Below are positions 36,778 through 44,366 of a DNA stretch of 64,000 nt, piece by piece. The translations under genes were made by a program, and so were the position numbers. The stretch is from contig NC_020156.1 of assembly GCF_000332115.1 (NCBI RefSeq), positions 248,001-312,000 of the forward strand, read 5' to 3'. The DNA is from Nonlabens dokdonensis DSW-6 (GTDB lineage: Bacteria; Bacteroidota; Bacteroidia; Flavobacteriales; Flavobacteriaceae). The notes under the pieces are model-generated. The model was not told where the DNA came from. It made no database searches and worked only from the letters and a program-made list of their open reading frames with translations. Numbering within the stretch: the first letter of the stretch is position 1; every line of letters begins with the position of its first letter.

Positions 36778-36860
36778 TGCGATCAATTCAAATAAAAAAT
36801 TCACATAGAAAAATCCGTAACTCAACATTGAGGTAAAATCTACCTCATAACAAAACAGTT

Positions 36861-37406
36861 ATGGACAATATCACACATAATACCTATTTGATCAAAGCCT
36901 TAAACTGGTTCAATTGGGATTTAGAACAAACCGTAGAGTCATTAAACTATGCGCTCGCTTATGATCCTGAAGATGCTTACACACTGTATACAATGGCACG
37001 TTTACAAGCTGAGCATTTAAAGAATTATCCAGCAGCCAAAGACTTTTATGCGCAAGCACTATCTAAAAATCTAAATCTAGTAACGGCTTATCCCGGCTAC
37101 GTTAAGGTTCTTATTTTAAATGAAGAATATCATGAAGCATTGCGATTGATTGATTTTGCGCTGGGAATTCAAGGAACTAACAAAGCTTTCTTATACATGC
37201 AATTAGGACAAGTTCTAGAACATCTAGGCAAGTACAGACTGGCTGTAAAAGTTCTGGAGCAAGCCTACTTAAGAGCAACTGATGAACTCAACTGGGAAAT
37301 AGACCAAGAATTAAACCGTGTAAAGGAGAAGATTAAAAGAATTAAGGCCAATTCTAAAAAAACGAAGGGTAAAAAGAAAAGTAAAGGCAAAAAGAAGAAG
37401 AAATAG
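36861..37406 (+). CDS. TPR-repeat protein with lysine-rich tail
   Basis: 181 residues. Four tetratricopeptide repeats cover residues 8-150 (ALNWFNWDLEQTVESLNYAL, AARLQAEH-type helices, AVKVLEQAYLRA). The last 25 residues are almost all Lys, Gly and Ser (KKTKGKKKSKGKKKKK), which suggests binding to nucleic acid or ribosomes. There is no signal peptide. It lies just upstream of the tRNA-like RNA array and slipin gene on the same strand, so a functional tie to RNA is possible but unproven. Confidence 0.82.
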   Translation: MDNITHNTYLIKALNWFNWDLEQTVESLNYALAYDPEDAYTLYTMARLQAEHLKNYPAAKDFYAQALSKNLNLVTAYPGYVKVLILNEEYHEALRLIDFALGIQGTNKAFLYMQLGQVLEHLGKYRLAVKVLEQAYLRATDELNWEIDQELNRVKEKIKRIKANSKKTKGKKKSKGKKKKK

Positions 37407-37420
37407 ACTTTTAATTATTC

Positions 37421-37483
37421 CGCTTTCGCCTTGAGCTTCCTTAGGATAAACTTCAATTTTTTCAAAAATGAAAAAAGAAAGCG
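37421..37483. repeat. Long form of the dispersed palindrome (copy A)
   Basis: The palindrome arms CGCTTTCGC and GAAAGCG are split by a 47-base insert. The insert reads CTTGAG-loop-CTTAGG (hairpin with G-T pairs), then GATAAACTTC, then TTTTTTC..GAAAAAA (second hairpin). It aligns over most of its length with the reverse complement of 57492-57552. Confidence 0.85.
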
Positions 37484-37623
37484 AAACAGCCTTAAAAACA
37501 TCATTCCAACTTAGAACCTGTGTTTCTGTATAGCACGGTAGTATCATTTCCTGCGCAGTAGCGTATAGGAATTTTGATATCCTGTTGGGAGATAGGTTGA
37601 TAGTAACCTTAAAACTATCGCAA

Positions 37624-37689
37624 ACTGAAGACGTTGGTTCGAATCCAACACTTGCGAGAGCAAGTTAGCTAAGAGGATAAAGCAGCAGT
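37624..37689 (+). ncRNA. tRNA-like module 1 (circularly permuted, no anticodon arm)
   Basis: Order of parts: closing stem ACTG (37624-37627); T-arm GTTGG-TTCGAAT-CCAAC (37633-37649); acceptor-like stem ACTTGC (37650-37655), closed by loop GAGA, with GCAAGT (37660-37665); TA; D-arm GCT-AAGAGGATAA-AGC (37668-37683) containing the invariant GG; closing stem CAGT (37686-37689). All stems are perfect. The acceptor stem is a closed hairpin and the T-arm precedes the D-arm, so this is not a normal tRNA gene. It resembles the tRNA-mimicking module of bacterial Y RNAs. Confidence 0.7.
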
Positions 37690-37774
37690 ACACTTGCAGG
37701 TTCGAATCCTGTCAAATCCTTTAATGATTTGCGGCCCGATTGGTAGAGGCACTACAATTAGGATGTAGCGTGTA
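37689..37774 (+). ncRNA. tRNA-like module 2 (circularly permuted, with anticodon-like arm)
   Basis: Order of parts: closing stem TACAC (37689-37693); T-arm GCAGG-TTCGAAT-CCTGT (37696-37712); acceptor-like stem CAAATC (37713-37718), loop CTTTAAT, GATTTG (37726-37731); CG; D-arm GCC-CGATTGGTAGA-GGC (37734-37750); one base; anticodon-like arm CTACA-ATTAGGA-TGTAG (37752-37768) with T33 and purine 37 equivalents; closing stem GTGTA (37770-37774). All four tRNA arms are present, but the strand ends fall in the variable-loop position. Confidence 0.7.
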
Positions 37775-37782
37775 TGAAGAAA

Positions 37783-37808
37783 GGGACACTTCTCAAAATG
37801 TCCCACCA
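37783..37808 (+). ncRNA. Microhelix ending in ACCA
   Basis: A GGGACA/TGTCCC stem with a 10-base loop followed directly by ACCA, like a tRNA acceptor microhelix with its 3' end. It may be chance, but it lies immediately after the two tRNA-like modules. Confidence 0.4.
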
Positions 37809-38097
37809 GAGCCGATGACCTTAGGCGTTAAAAAGGTACACCAGCAGTAAAATCGCTGTTATTGTGACTAGAAGTTACTTCTTGAAGTAAAAGAAAGACA
37901 CCTCAATTGTTGAGCGAGAGCAAATCTCGTAAAGAGTGAGTGATATGATTATCAATTCTTTGTTGACCAGAGAAATATAAAAAGAACATCACGAACTCTT
38001 CATGCGTTTTGCACTTCCTCGGTGATTTTGAAATAGGATTTTACTGTTTTTAAAACAACAACCAGCTCCATTAAAAAGAGCACAATAATTAGAACTA

Positions 38098-39198
38098 ATG
38101 AAAAGAATAAGAATTAGAGAAGGTAACAGAGGTATCGTCTTGAAAAATGGAAATTTTGAAAGAGTATTGATCGCAGGCGTGCACTGGCTCGGTTTTAACG
38201 AGAGAGTTGTCGTTAGAGATATGTCCGTTAAACAAGTAGGACCAGTTGCGATGGATTTGATGTTGAAGAACAAAGAATTTTGCGATATGGTAAACGTGAT
38301 CGAAGTAGGAATCACAGAGATTTTGATGGTTACTGTTAACGGTATGCTTCAAGAAGTACTTACAGCAGGTAGGTACGTGTTCTGGAAAGGTTTGGTGGAC
38401 TTCGCTTTCGTGAAAGCGGATACCACATCCATCTACATCGATAACAATGTGCCAGTCGCTTTTTACGATTCCTTGAAAAACTTGGGGTTTTTGCGCAGCG
38501 TAGAAATCGCAACCGGTTGCAAAGGACTCTTGATGGCAGAAGGAACTCGTGTGAAAGAGCTGAATGCTGGAACACACCACTTCTGGAGAAATGCTGTGAA
38601 AATTGAAACCATTGCTACCGATATGAGATGGAGACAACTAGAATTGAACGGTCAGGAATTGCTTTCTAAAGATAAAGCTACCATAAGAATGACGCTCAAT
38701 GCCAGCTTTAAAGTGACCGATGTGTACAAAGCATTATTGAGCAATAAGGACTTTGAAAAGCAATTGTATGCTACATTGCAAATGGCATTGAGAGCTTTTG
38801 TAGGTAACTACACGCTCGACGAATTGCTAGAAAACAAGCAAGAAATCGCAGTTGCAGTAGAGACTGATGTCGAAACAGTTGCCAGCAGACTAGGTGTAGA
38901 AGTGAGCAATTGTGGTATCAAGGACATTATCCTTACCGGAGAAATGAGGGCAATTATGAACAAAGTAATTGTAGCCGAAAAAGAAGCGCAAGCAAATATC
39001 ATTCTAAGGCGTGAACAAACGGCGGAAACAAGAACGATGCTCAACGCAGCAAAATTGATGGAGGAGAATAAAACCTTGTTCCAACTTAAAGAAATGGAAT
39101 ACGTAGAAAAAATAGCCGATAAAGTAGGTCAAATCACGATCTCTGGTAACGGAGGAATGATCAAACAACTAAAGGATATTTTTGCACTAGGTAAATGA
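38098..39198 (+). CDS. SPFH/band-7 family protein (slipin type, soluble)
   Basis: 366 residues. It begins MKRIRIREGNRGIVLKNG without any membrane span, then a slipin-like N-terminal domain (AGVHWLGFNERVVVRDMS). The SPFH domain runs at about 130-280 (GCKGLLMAEGTRVKELNAGTHHFW, TDMRWRQLELNGQELLSKDKATIRMTLNASFKV), and a coiled-coil C-terminal part has the typical ILTGEMRAIMNKVIVAEKEAQANIILRREQTAETRTM segment. Soluble slipins of this type are known from RNA-repair (RtcB/Ro) neighbourhoods. Here no rtcB or Ro gene is in view, but a tRNA-like RNA array lies directly upstream. A near-perfect dispersed palindrome is inside the gene. Confidence 0.88.
   Translation: MKRIRIREGNRGIVLKNGNFERVLIAGVHWLGFNERVVVRDMSVKQVGPVAMDLMLKNKEFCDMVNVIEVGITEILMVTVNGMLQEVLTAGRYVFWKGLVDFAFVKADTTSIYIDNNVPVAFYDSLKNLGFLRSVEIATGCKGLLMAEGTRVKELNAGTHHFWRNAVKIETIATDMRWRQLELNGQELLSKDKATIRMTLNASFKVTDVYKALLSNKDFEKQLYATLQMALRAFVGNYTLDELLENKQEIAVAVETDVETVASRLGVEVSNCGIKDIILTGEMRAIMNKVIVAEKEAQANIILRREQTAETRTMLNAAKLMEENKTLFQLKEMEYVEKIADKVGQITISGNGGMIKQLKDIFALGK
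38403..38418. repeat. Dispersed palindrome inside the slipin gene, one mismatch
   Basis: CGCTTTCGTGAAAGCG, in frame and read as FAFVKAD. The same reading register (FA-F-A/V-KA) is used in ccoP. Confidence 0.88.
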
Positions 39199-39199
39199 T

Positions 39200-39234
39200 A
39201 AAAGACTCTTTCTATGTGGAAAGGGTCTTTTTTG
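39200..39234 (+). terminator. Terminator after slipin
   Basis: A 12-bp AAAGACTCTTTC stem (one G-T pair) with a 6-base loop and six T. Confidence 0.9.
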
Positions 39235-39273
39235 ATATTAAAAAAGGGGTTAAATGCTAGAAACTTTGAGTTT

Positions 39274-39534
39274 CTATTTTATAAGCTTATTCAATTCAGA
39301 CCAACTTAAATCAATTACTTTACCGCTATCTTTCGTAACTAAAAATCCAGGAGCACCGCCAAACATTAAGTTTTCTTCGTTGTTCTTTAATTCAAATTCA
39401 TAATCAAAATAAAATCCTGAAAGATACTCTTTAGCTTCAGTTAAAATATAATTCATTTTATCTGCATATGGATTCTCTTTATTTATTAGATTTATATGAT
39501 CGTTTGCTATTTTTAATACCTCTTTTTCTGTCAT
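39274..39534 (-). CDS. YrhB/Imm35-like small protein
   Basis: 86 residues. The N-terminal helix VLKIANDHINLIN is followed by beta strands with GFYFDYEFE and GGAPGFLVTKDSGKVIDLSW, matching the pattern of YrhB-type immunity proteins (a G-x-A/G-P-x-x-V-x-K-x-x-G-x-V strand). Its start overlaps the stop of the upstream 136-aa gene by four bases (ATGA). No toxin gene is adjacent, so it would be an orphan immunity or chaperone-like protein. Confidence 0.6.
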   Translation of the reverse strand: MTEKEVLKIANDHINLINKENPYADKMNYILTEAKEYLSGFYFDYEFELKNNEENLMFGGAPGFLVTKDSGKVIDLSWSELNKLIK

Positions 39535-39941
39535 TCTATTATCTCTGTAAATTTCAAGTCCAACTCTTTCATCACTTGATCTACATCAAATTCAAAGAAC
39601 TCTGGAATATTGATTGTAAGAATACCGCCAAAATCCACTTGCCAAAATCCACCTTGTTTAATAAGCTCTTCTCCTAGAAATCTATAATCTGATTCTTTAT
39701 AAGTTGGTGACAATAAAAAACGTCTGGTTGTAAATTCAGAATCTTTCAGAATTTTGATAATCTCATGATCACCGTTGCTATTGATTCTGGTTCTAAATTC
39801 AGTTCCTTTGGTTAATCGGCAATTAAGAAGATCGTTATCGGACATTCTGAATTCATTTTCTGAAAGTGGCTCCACATAAAGATTCCCTCTAGATTTTTCT
39901 CTCTTATCAAATACCCAAATTTCCATTTCTTTAAATTCCAT
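39531..39941 (-). CDS. Hypothetical protein paired with the YrhB-like gene
   Basis: 136 residues, soluble, with beta-rich segments (EIWVFDKREKSRGNLYVEPL, FGGILTINIPEFFEFDVDQVMKEL). No family is recognised. Translational coupling to the Imm35-like gene and its small acidic character suggest an immunity-type pair. ATG 39941 starts it. Confidence 0.65.
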   Translation of the reverse strand: MEFKEMEIWVFDKREKSRGNLYVEPLSENEFRMSDNDLLNCRLTKGTEFRTRINSNGDHEIIKILKDSEFTTRRFLLSPTYKESDYRFLGEELIKQGGFWQVDFGGILTINIPEFFEFDVDQVMKELDLKFTEIIE

Positions 39942-40001
39942 ATTATATTGGGATTATTTTCTTTTTAAAGATAAAAAGTGGATTCTTATTATCTTTGAAA
40001 A

Positions 40002-40238
40002 ATGTACCTACACGAAGAAAATTTCAGAAATCCTTTAGTAATTTATATTTTCTGCGGTTTAGGAATGTGCTTACGTTTTCTTTTCTATAAACCTATATAT
40101 TTAATTATAGGAAAAAAGCAAAAGAGTTTCAAAGCCTATTCTCATGGATTTCAACAAATAGTTTATAATCTACTACTGAGCTTATTTTTAATTATGGCTG
40201 TTGTTTTTACCATTATAATTCAATCAGTTTATCAATAA
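40002..40238 (+). CDS. Small two-span membrane protein
   Basis: 78 residues with hydrophobic segments at about 12-35 and 53-75 and a basic loop (GKKQKSFKAYSHG) between. It ends eight bases from the stop of the convergent tryptophan dioxygenase gene. Function unknown. Confidence 0.55.
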   Translation: MYLHEENFRNPLVIYIFCGLGMCLRFLFYKPIYLIIGKKQKSFKAYSHGFQQIVYNLLLSLFLIMAVVFTIIIQSVYQ

Positions 40239-40245
40239 GCTCCAC

Positions 40246-41190
40246 TTACCTCAACACCTCGTGACCTTCTAAATTTGTAATTCCCCAATTCTTAAGTTCT
40301 TCTTCTGTCCATAGATCTGGAAAGAAAATTCGTTTTTGATATCTAGGGTGCATGTATTTTTGCCAGTTGCTGCCACCTGTTGCTTCTACTTCTGTATTAC
40401 CACTATTCAAATATTTTGCTGCAGCATTAAAATGCGCCATTACCCAAAGTACATTTACAGTATGATCATAATGCCTCATGGCATTGCGTAATTTTAAATC
40501 TTTTTGATCATCATCTGGTAGTGATTTGAACTTTGTCCACAAGTTGCTGGTGTTGTAGGTTTTCATAAACACAATAAAATCGTCCATGTACTTATCTTCA
40601 AATAATTGAAGAAGCGTCGACTTCTTACCGGTTTTATGATCTTTACCTGCTGCTTGCCAGTACAAATGATCAAAGGCATGGCTAAAAGGTGTATTGCGAT
40701 CTATAGTATCTCTAAAGCGTACATCTATTAAATTAATCAACTCGGTAGAGGCAAATTCTATCTTTCTATACTGCGCACTTTGAAAACCACTTGCTGGTGT
40801 CAATGTATCTCTAAATTTCATGTACTGCTCTACTTCCATTCCATCTCCCATGATTTGAAAAGAAGAAGAAAGCATATCAAAATAACGGCTGATTCGGTCC
40901 AGTCGCTCAGCAAAAAAAGCTGTTTTTAAATCGTGATGGCTAGCTATTTGATCAATTTCCCACAAGATCATCTTAAACAACAATTCATTGATTTGATGGT
41001 ACATTATAAATACCATTTCGTCAGGTAAATTAGTGCGTTGCACCTGTAAATTGAGCAACGCCTCTGGCTGGATATAATCCCAATAGGTAATAGGCTTAGA
41101 ATACAATAAACCACTCAAATGTGTATTAACATCTTGACCTATAGCGTCGTATTTTGTTTTTAAATCTTTAAATAGTTGGTCTTCTTTCAT
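40246..41190 (-). CDS. kynA: Tryptophan 2,3-dioxygenase family protein
   Basis: 314 residues. Family segments are TYWDYIQPEALLNLQVQRTNLPDEMVFIMYHQINELLFKMIL near the start (with the substrate-side YHQ), LSSSFQIMGDGMEVEQYMKFRDTLTPASGFQSAQYRKIEF in the middle, and a late RHYDHTVNVLWVMAHFNAAAKYL region with the heme-ligand-type His. It opens the indole ring of tryptophan in the kynurenine pathway. No other kynurenine gene is nearby. Confidence 0.9.
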   Translation of the reverse strand: MKEDQLFKDLKTKYDAIGQDVNTHLSGLLYSKPITYWDYIQPEALLNLQVQRTNLPDEMVFIMYHQINELLFKMILWEIDQIASHHDLKTAFFAERLDRISRYFDMLSSSFQIMGDGMEVEQYMKFRDTLTPASGFQSAQYRKIEFASTELINLIDVRFRDTIDRNTPFSHAFDHLYWQAAGKDHKTGKKSTLLQLFEDKYMDDFIVFMKTYNTSNLWTKFKSLPDDDQKDLKLRNAMRHYDHTVNVLWVMAHFNAAAKYLNSGNTEVEATGGSNWQKYMHPRYQKRIFFPDLWTEEELKNWGITNLEGHEVLR

Positions 41191-41348
41191 GATGATTTTA
41201 AATAAACGAGGCTTTTAAAATGAGCCATTTTGATAATTAGCGCAATTAAAAACTAAGTGTAACTCCTATCCAACATCTTTGATTAGATAATTATCGCAGG
41301 AGATGAATATTATTAAGATAGGAAAATTAAAAGATTCCTTTTTAAATA

Positions 41349-41810
41349 TTACACAAAGTAATTTTCGTAAACTAATAAGTACATTTTCAATTCTTCAACA
41401 ATAGATTTAGACGCACTCACATCGCTTAATTCTAGTTTGCTAATTCTTTCTTGTAAGGGCAATAAATAATTGTGTAATTGATCGTGCGCTTCGCCTTTCA
41501 TCGTGCACTTTTTGAAAATCGTGGCCAGTTCAGATTCTAGTTGTGTCTTCAACATTCTATAAGAAGCTATGTCATCAGTATGTTGAAAGGATTGGGTTAA
41601 TTGCACCATAGCCTTAATTCCTGCGGTAGTTTCATTATTAGCTATCCAGCGTTCTTTTCCATTTAACACCAACAAATTATCTCTCTTTTCAACTTCTATA
41701 TTGGTTTCTATAGTAGTCATAGCATCTTGATTTTCTTTTTTACTTTGATTACAAGAAGCTATAAATAGGAATAAAAAACCGATTAGAATAAGTTTAGAAT
41801 AATGTTTCAT
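41349..41810 (-). CDS. Small lipoprotein, unknown
   Basis: 153 residues from ATG 41810; an in-frame TTG nine bases upstream is less likely. The lipobox is FIASC near residue 20. The mature part is helical and charged (VQLTQSFQHTDDIASYRMLKTQLESELATIFKKC, LLPLQERISKLEL), like a small four-helix periplasmic protein. The single Cys and His (CTMKGEAHDQLH) could bind a metal. Function unknown. Confidence 0.72.
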   Translation of the reverse strand: MKHYSKLILIGFLFLFIASCNQSKKENQDAMTTIETNIEVEKRDNLLVLNGKERWIANNETTAGIKAMVQLTQSFQHTDDIASYRMLKTQLESELATIFKKCTMKGEAHDQLHNYLLPLQERISKLELSDVSASKSIVEELKMYLLVYENYFV

Positions 41811-41948
41811 TGGAGGCAAAATTTATGGATGGTTAAATTTAGTGAATTGCAATTTAGTAAATGAACAAATTGCTTAAACCCATTTCATTTTTCAGGATAC
41901 CGAAATTTGTAAATGGATAACAAAGTAATAATAAGTTAGAGAAAGCAA

Positions 41949-43037
41949 TTACTCTCGGCGCATCTCATGGAAACCGTTTATTTCTGCCAATGCTTCAAAT
42001 ACATCGTCTTGATCTGTTTTTTTCTTCCAACCTTTAAGAGCGAGCGCCGCTCTTACTTCACTTTCTGACTTTTCCATTTCAAAAAGATACATGGTGTATT
42101 CTATCACCTGTCCTGGAATTTTATCAATAATATACTTGGCAATAAGTAATGAAATCTTAAACATAGCAATGTGGTAGATAAAAAATAACTGAATCGCCCA
42201 GCTTAAAACAAGACCTATCCATCCTGTTTCTAAATTTTCTATGGTCAAGCCACTTTCCCATCTCGCTTTCATAAATTTAAGAAAATCCAATTCTAGATAA
42301 TTATAGTCAGCTAGTATCAATTGAAATTGTATGTATTGATTGGTTAGAAATAATACAGCCACCATTCCTATAATGACTTTTTGAATGAATTCAAAGTCTG
42401 TGCAATTGGCTTTCTTCAATACCTGACCAAAAATATATCCCATACCTATTCCTGCACCTACTTCATAAATTATAATAACATGAGTGAATTGTACCGTTAA
42501 ATAAGCCATAAGGACTCCAAATAAAATGGCAATAACAAAAGCACTTATTGAAATAAGAGTCATGTTAGGTGGCGCGGTTGCTTTAGGTTTAGGAAGTTCT
42601 AATGGGATTTCGTAATCGTCCCAATTATTTTCTTTTTCAAATTCAGTTTGTAGTTCTGTAAGTTGACCGCTAGATTGATATTCTATAGCCAGCTTTTTAA
42701 AAACGGCAATAAACAAACCAGTTCTTTTAGAATTTTTACCAAAATCAATAAAGTTCCCTTCTATACTTTTACTGTAGACCTCAATTTTACCAAAAGCATT
42801 TTTTGTAACCGTAATTTTTTCTGTCAGTTTATTCCAATCGCCTTTTCTTTTTGCCTCTACAGATTGATCATCTCTATAAACAACAGGCCATTCTAATTGC
42901 TCAAAAACTTCTAAAATAAGCGGAATGATCTCACTATCTTTAATTTCAGTTTTAAAAGATTCAGAAAATTCTGGTCGGAATTTAAAGCTGTATTTCCTCT
43001 TAATATTTCTTTGCAGATTTTCAAATTCGATTTTCAT
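41949..43037 (-). CDS. Membrane protein with soluble N-domain, unknown
   Basis: 362 residues. The first 140 form a soluble domain (ILEVFEQLEWPVVYRDDQSVEAKRKGDWNKLTEKITV) resembling a Vps/Bet-v1-like or KTSC-style fold. Four membrane helices follow (about 162-182, 188-206, 218-238, 272-298), then a charged C-terminus with EVRAALALKGWKKKTDQDDVFEALAEI. No family name can be given. Confidence 0.7.
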   Translation of the reverse strand: MKIEFENLQRNIKRKYSFKFRPEFSESFKTEIKDSEIIPLILEVFEQLEWPVVYRDDQSVEAKRKGDWNKLTEKITVTKNAFGKIEVYSKSIEGNFIDFGKNSKRTGLFIAVFKKLAIEYQSSGQLTELQTEFEKENNWDDYEIPLELPKPKATAPPNMTLISISAFVIAILFGVLMAYLTVQFTHVIIIYEVGAGIGMGYIFGQVLKKANCTDFEFIQKVIIGMVAVLFLTNQYIQFQLILADYNYLELDFLKFMKARWESGLTIENLETGWIGLVLSWAIQLFFIYHIAMFKISLLIAKYIIDKIPGQVIEYTMYLFEMEKSESEVRAALALKGWKKKTDQDDVFEALAEINGFHEMRRE

Positions 43038-43059
43038 TAAAGGTATTTGAGTTTACAGC

Positions 43060-43590
43060 TTATATTTTAGTTTCCGAATTGAGTAACTGTTCAAGATTTT
43101 CGTTGACGTCTTTCAAGAATGATTCTTTATAAAAATTTAAAGGTTCTAAGAGTTTGTTCAATGCCTCAATGTTCCAATGTGAATATTCAGACTCTATTGG
43201 ATATTTAATAAATTCACTTTCATAACCTATCGCAAGACTAATATTGATAAAAGAATACTTCAACTCTTCTTTTTGCTCTAAATAGATATCCCTTAATTTG
43301 TGTGATGCTAAAACCATTTCTATAGCACCAGTGTTGATTTTTTTAAATAATACAATAGTTCTCCATCTCTCAAAATCTTCCCAATCAAAACATTTCTTCA
43401 CCAAAGATTTAATGTAAGAACTCAGAAAAGTACTTTTAAAATTATAAGATAATAAATCATTATGATGATCTATACCTAAAATCCTTTCCAATTCTTCATT
43501 CTCAAACACCCAATTTTTAAATTGTTCTATTGTAAGATCCTCGTTTAGAAATTGATAAAATTTAATTTTATGAATGTTTAAAGAAGTCAT
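43060..43590 (-). CDS. Hypothetical protein, immunity-like
   Basis: 176 residues from ATG 43590 (MTSLNIHKIKFYQFLNEDL); a TTG at 43629 would extend it. The N-terminal FLNEDLTIEQFKNWVFENEELERILGIDHHNDLLSYNFKS has the look of immunity proteins in which an F-x-x-W-x-x-E-x-E-L-E helix precedes a D/H turn. It is soluble and acidic. It lies between the membrane-protein gene and the S1-domain gene on the same strand. Confidence 0.62.
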   Translation of the reverse strand: MTSLNIHKIKFYQFLNEDLTIEQFKNWVFENEELERILGIDHHNDLLSYNFKSTFLSSYIKSLVKKCFDWEDFERWRTIVLFKKINTGAIEMVLASHKLRDIYLEQKEELKYSFINISLAIGYESEFIKYPIESEYSHWNIEALNKLLEPLNFYKESFLKDVNENLEQLLNSETKI

Positions 43591-43642
43591 ACCTAAATAA
43601 AACAAAAATTCATAAATATATATATTCAAAAGACTTCACTAT

Positions 43643-44068
43643 TTAGTCTTTATTTACTAACTCCACTTTATCATCAGAAATCGTGATAATTTTATCTTTA
43701 TATAATTTACCTAGTGCTCTTTTGTAGGCTTTTTTGCTCATTTCTAGATGGTAACGTATATGATCTGCCGGGCTTTTATCGGTAAGTAGAAGATAACCGT
43801 TGGGACTTTCATGCAACTCGCTTAACACTCGATCTACATCTTTATCTATTACATTAAGAAAACCTTGTGGACGTAGAGAAACATCTATTAAACCGTCTTC
43901 TCTTATGTTTTTTATGTAACCAGTTACCTCTTCATTTTCAGTAAGTTCTGTAAACACTTCGTCGTGGTACAACAATCCTTCTTCTCCATTTTCTATGAGT
44001 ACTGTATAACCTAGTGGCGTCTCTTTTTCGATGATTATCTGCACTTTTTCTCCTACTTTTAAATCCAT
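43643..44068 (-). CDS. S1-like RNA-binding protein (short CvfB homologue)
   Basis: 141 residues, about half the length of CvfB. An S1/OB-like segment (GEKVQIIIEKETPLGYTVLIENGEEGLLYHDEV, then VTGYIKNIREDGLIDVSL) is followed by a winged-helix-like end (LLLTDKSPADHIRYHLEMSKKAYKRALGKLYKDKII). It likely binds RNA and affects gene expression at the RNA level. It may be a domain-trimmed CvfB rather than a broken gene, since both ends are intact. Confidence 0.8.
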   Translation of the reverse strand: MDLKVGEKVQIIIEKETPLGYTVLIENGEEGLLYHDEVFTELTENEEVTGYIKNIREDGLIDVSLRPQGFLNVIDKDVDRVLSELHESPNGYLLLTDKSPADHIRYHLEMSKKAYKRALGKLYKDKIITISDDKVELVNKD

Positions 44069-44159
44069 CTTTGCATTGTTTTTATATATTTTATGAGCAA
44101 CAAAATATCATTATTTTCTTTACTGATTCTTACTTTAGAATTGGGTTGGTTCTTAATTC

Positions 44160-44175
44160 CGCTTTCGCGAAAGCG
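44160..44175. repeat. Dispersed palindrome
   Basis: A perfect copy in the 298-base gap between the S1 gene and the hydroxylase gene; nothing else is recognisable in that gap. Confidence 0.95.
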
Positions 44176-44366
44176 GTAACAACATCCACCTACAAATTAA
44201 GGAACAGTTATTTCTTTTACCAAATAGAATTGAGTTTCTATTCTAATGGCGTGAAGATAATATTTCAATTATTTCAAAGATACCATCAAGAATGCCACTA
44301 AACGGAATAAGCCTTCAAAATTTATTGTAAGTTCAATCATATATGGTTCACTCCAATGACAAATAA

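Larger units (their letters stand above)
37561..38090 (+). ncRNA. Structured non-coding region with tRNA-like modules upstream of slipin
   Basis: There is no open frame, but hairpins run through the region: GATAG-GTT/AAC-CTATC at 37591-37619, the two permuted tRNA modules (37624-37774), a microhelix ending ACCA (37783-37808), CAGC/GCTG near 37842-37858, ACTTC/GAAGT near 37877-37888, CTCAA/TTGAG near 37903-37915, CGAGA/TCTCG near 37915-37929 and GCTC/GAGC just before the slipin ATG. The whole may be one long leader RNA or several RNAs cotranscribed with slipin. Confidence 0.6.

Noticed and set aside
37620..37780. Ordinary tRNA genes
   Set aside because: T- and D-arms are excellent, but the acceptor strands pair with their neighbours rather than across a normal tRNA, and module 1 has no anticodon arm. 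A permuted tRNA-like RNA fits better.
39990..39997. TATCTTTG as a promoter for the small membrane protein at 40002
   Set aside because: It matches the -7 consensus, but the start of transcription would fall at or after the ATG and no -33 element is visible. Probably chance.
44071..44301. A 76-residue plus-strand frame over a palindrome copy
   Set aside because: Low-complexity, palindrome-derived residues; no start context or family signal.
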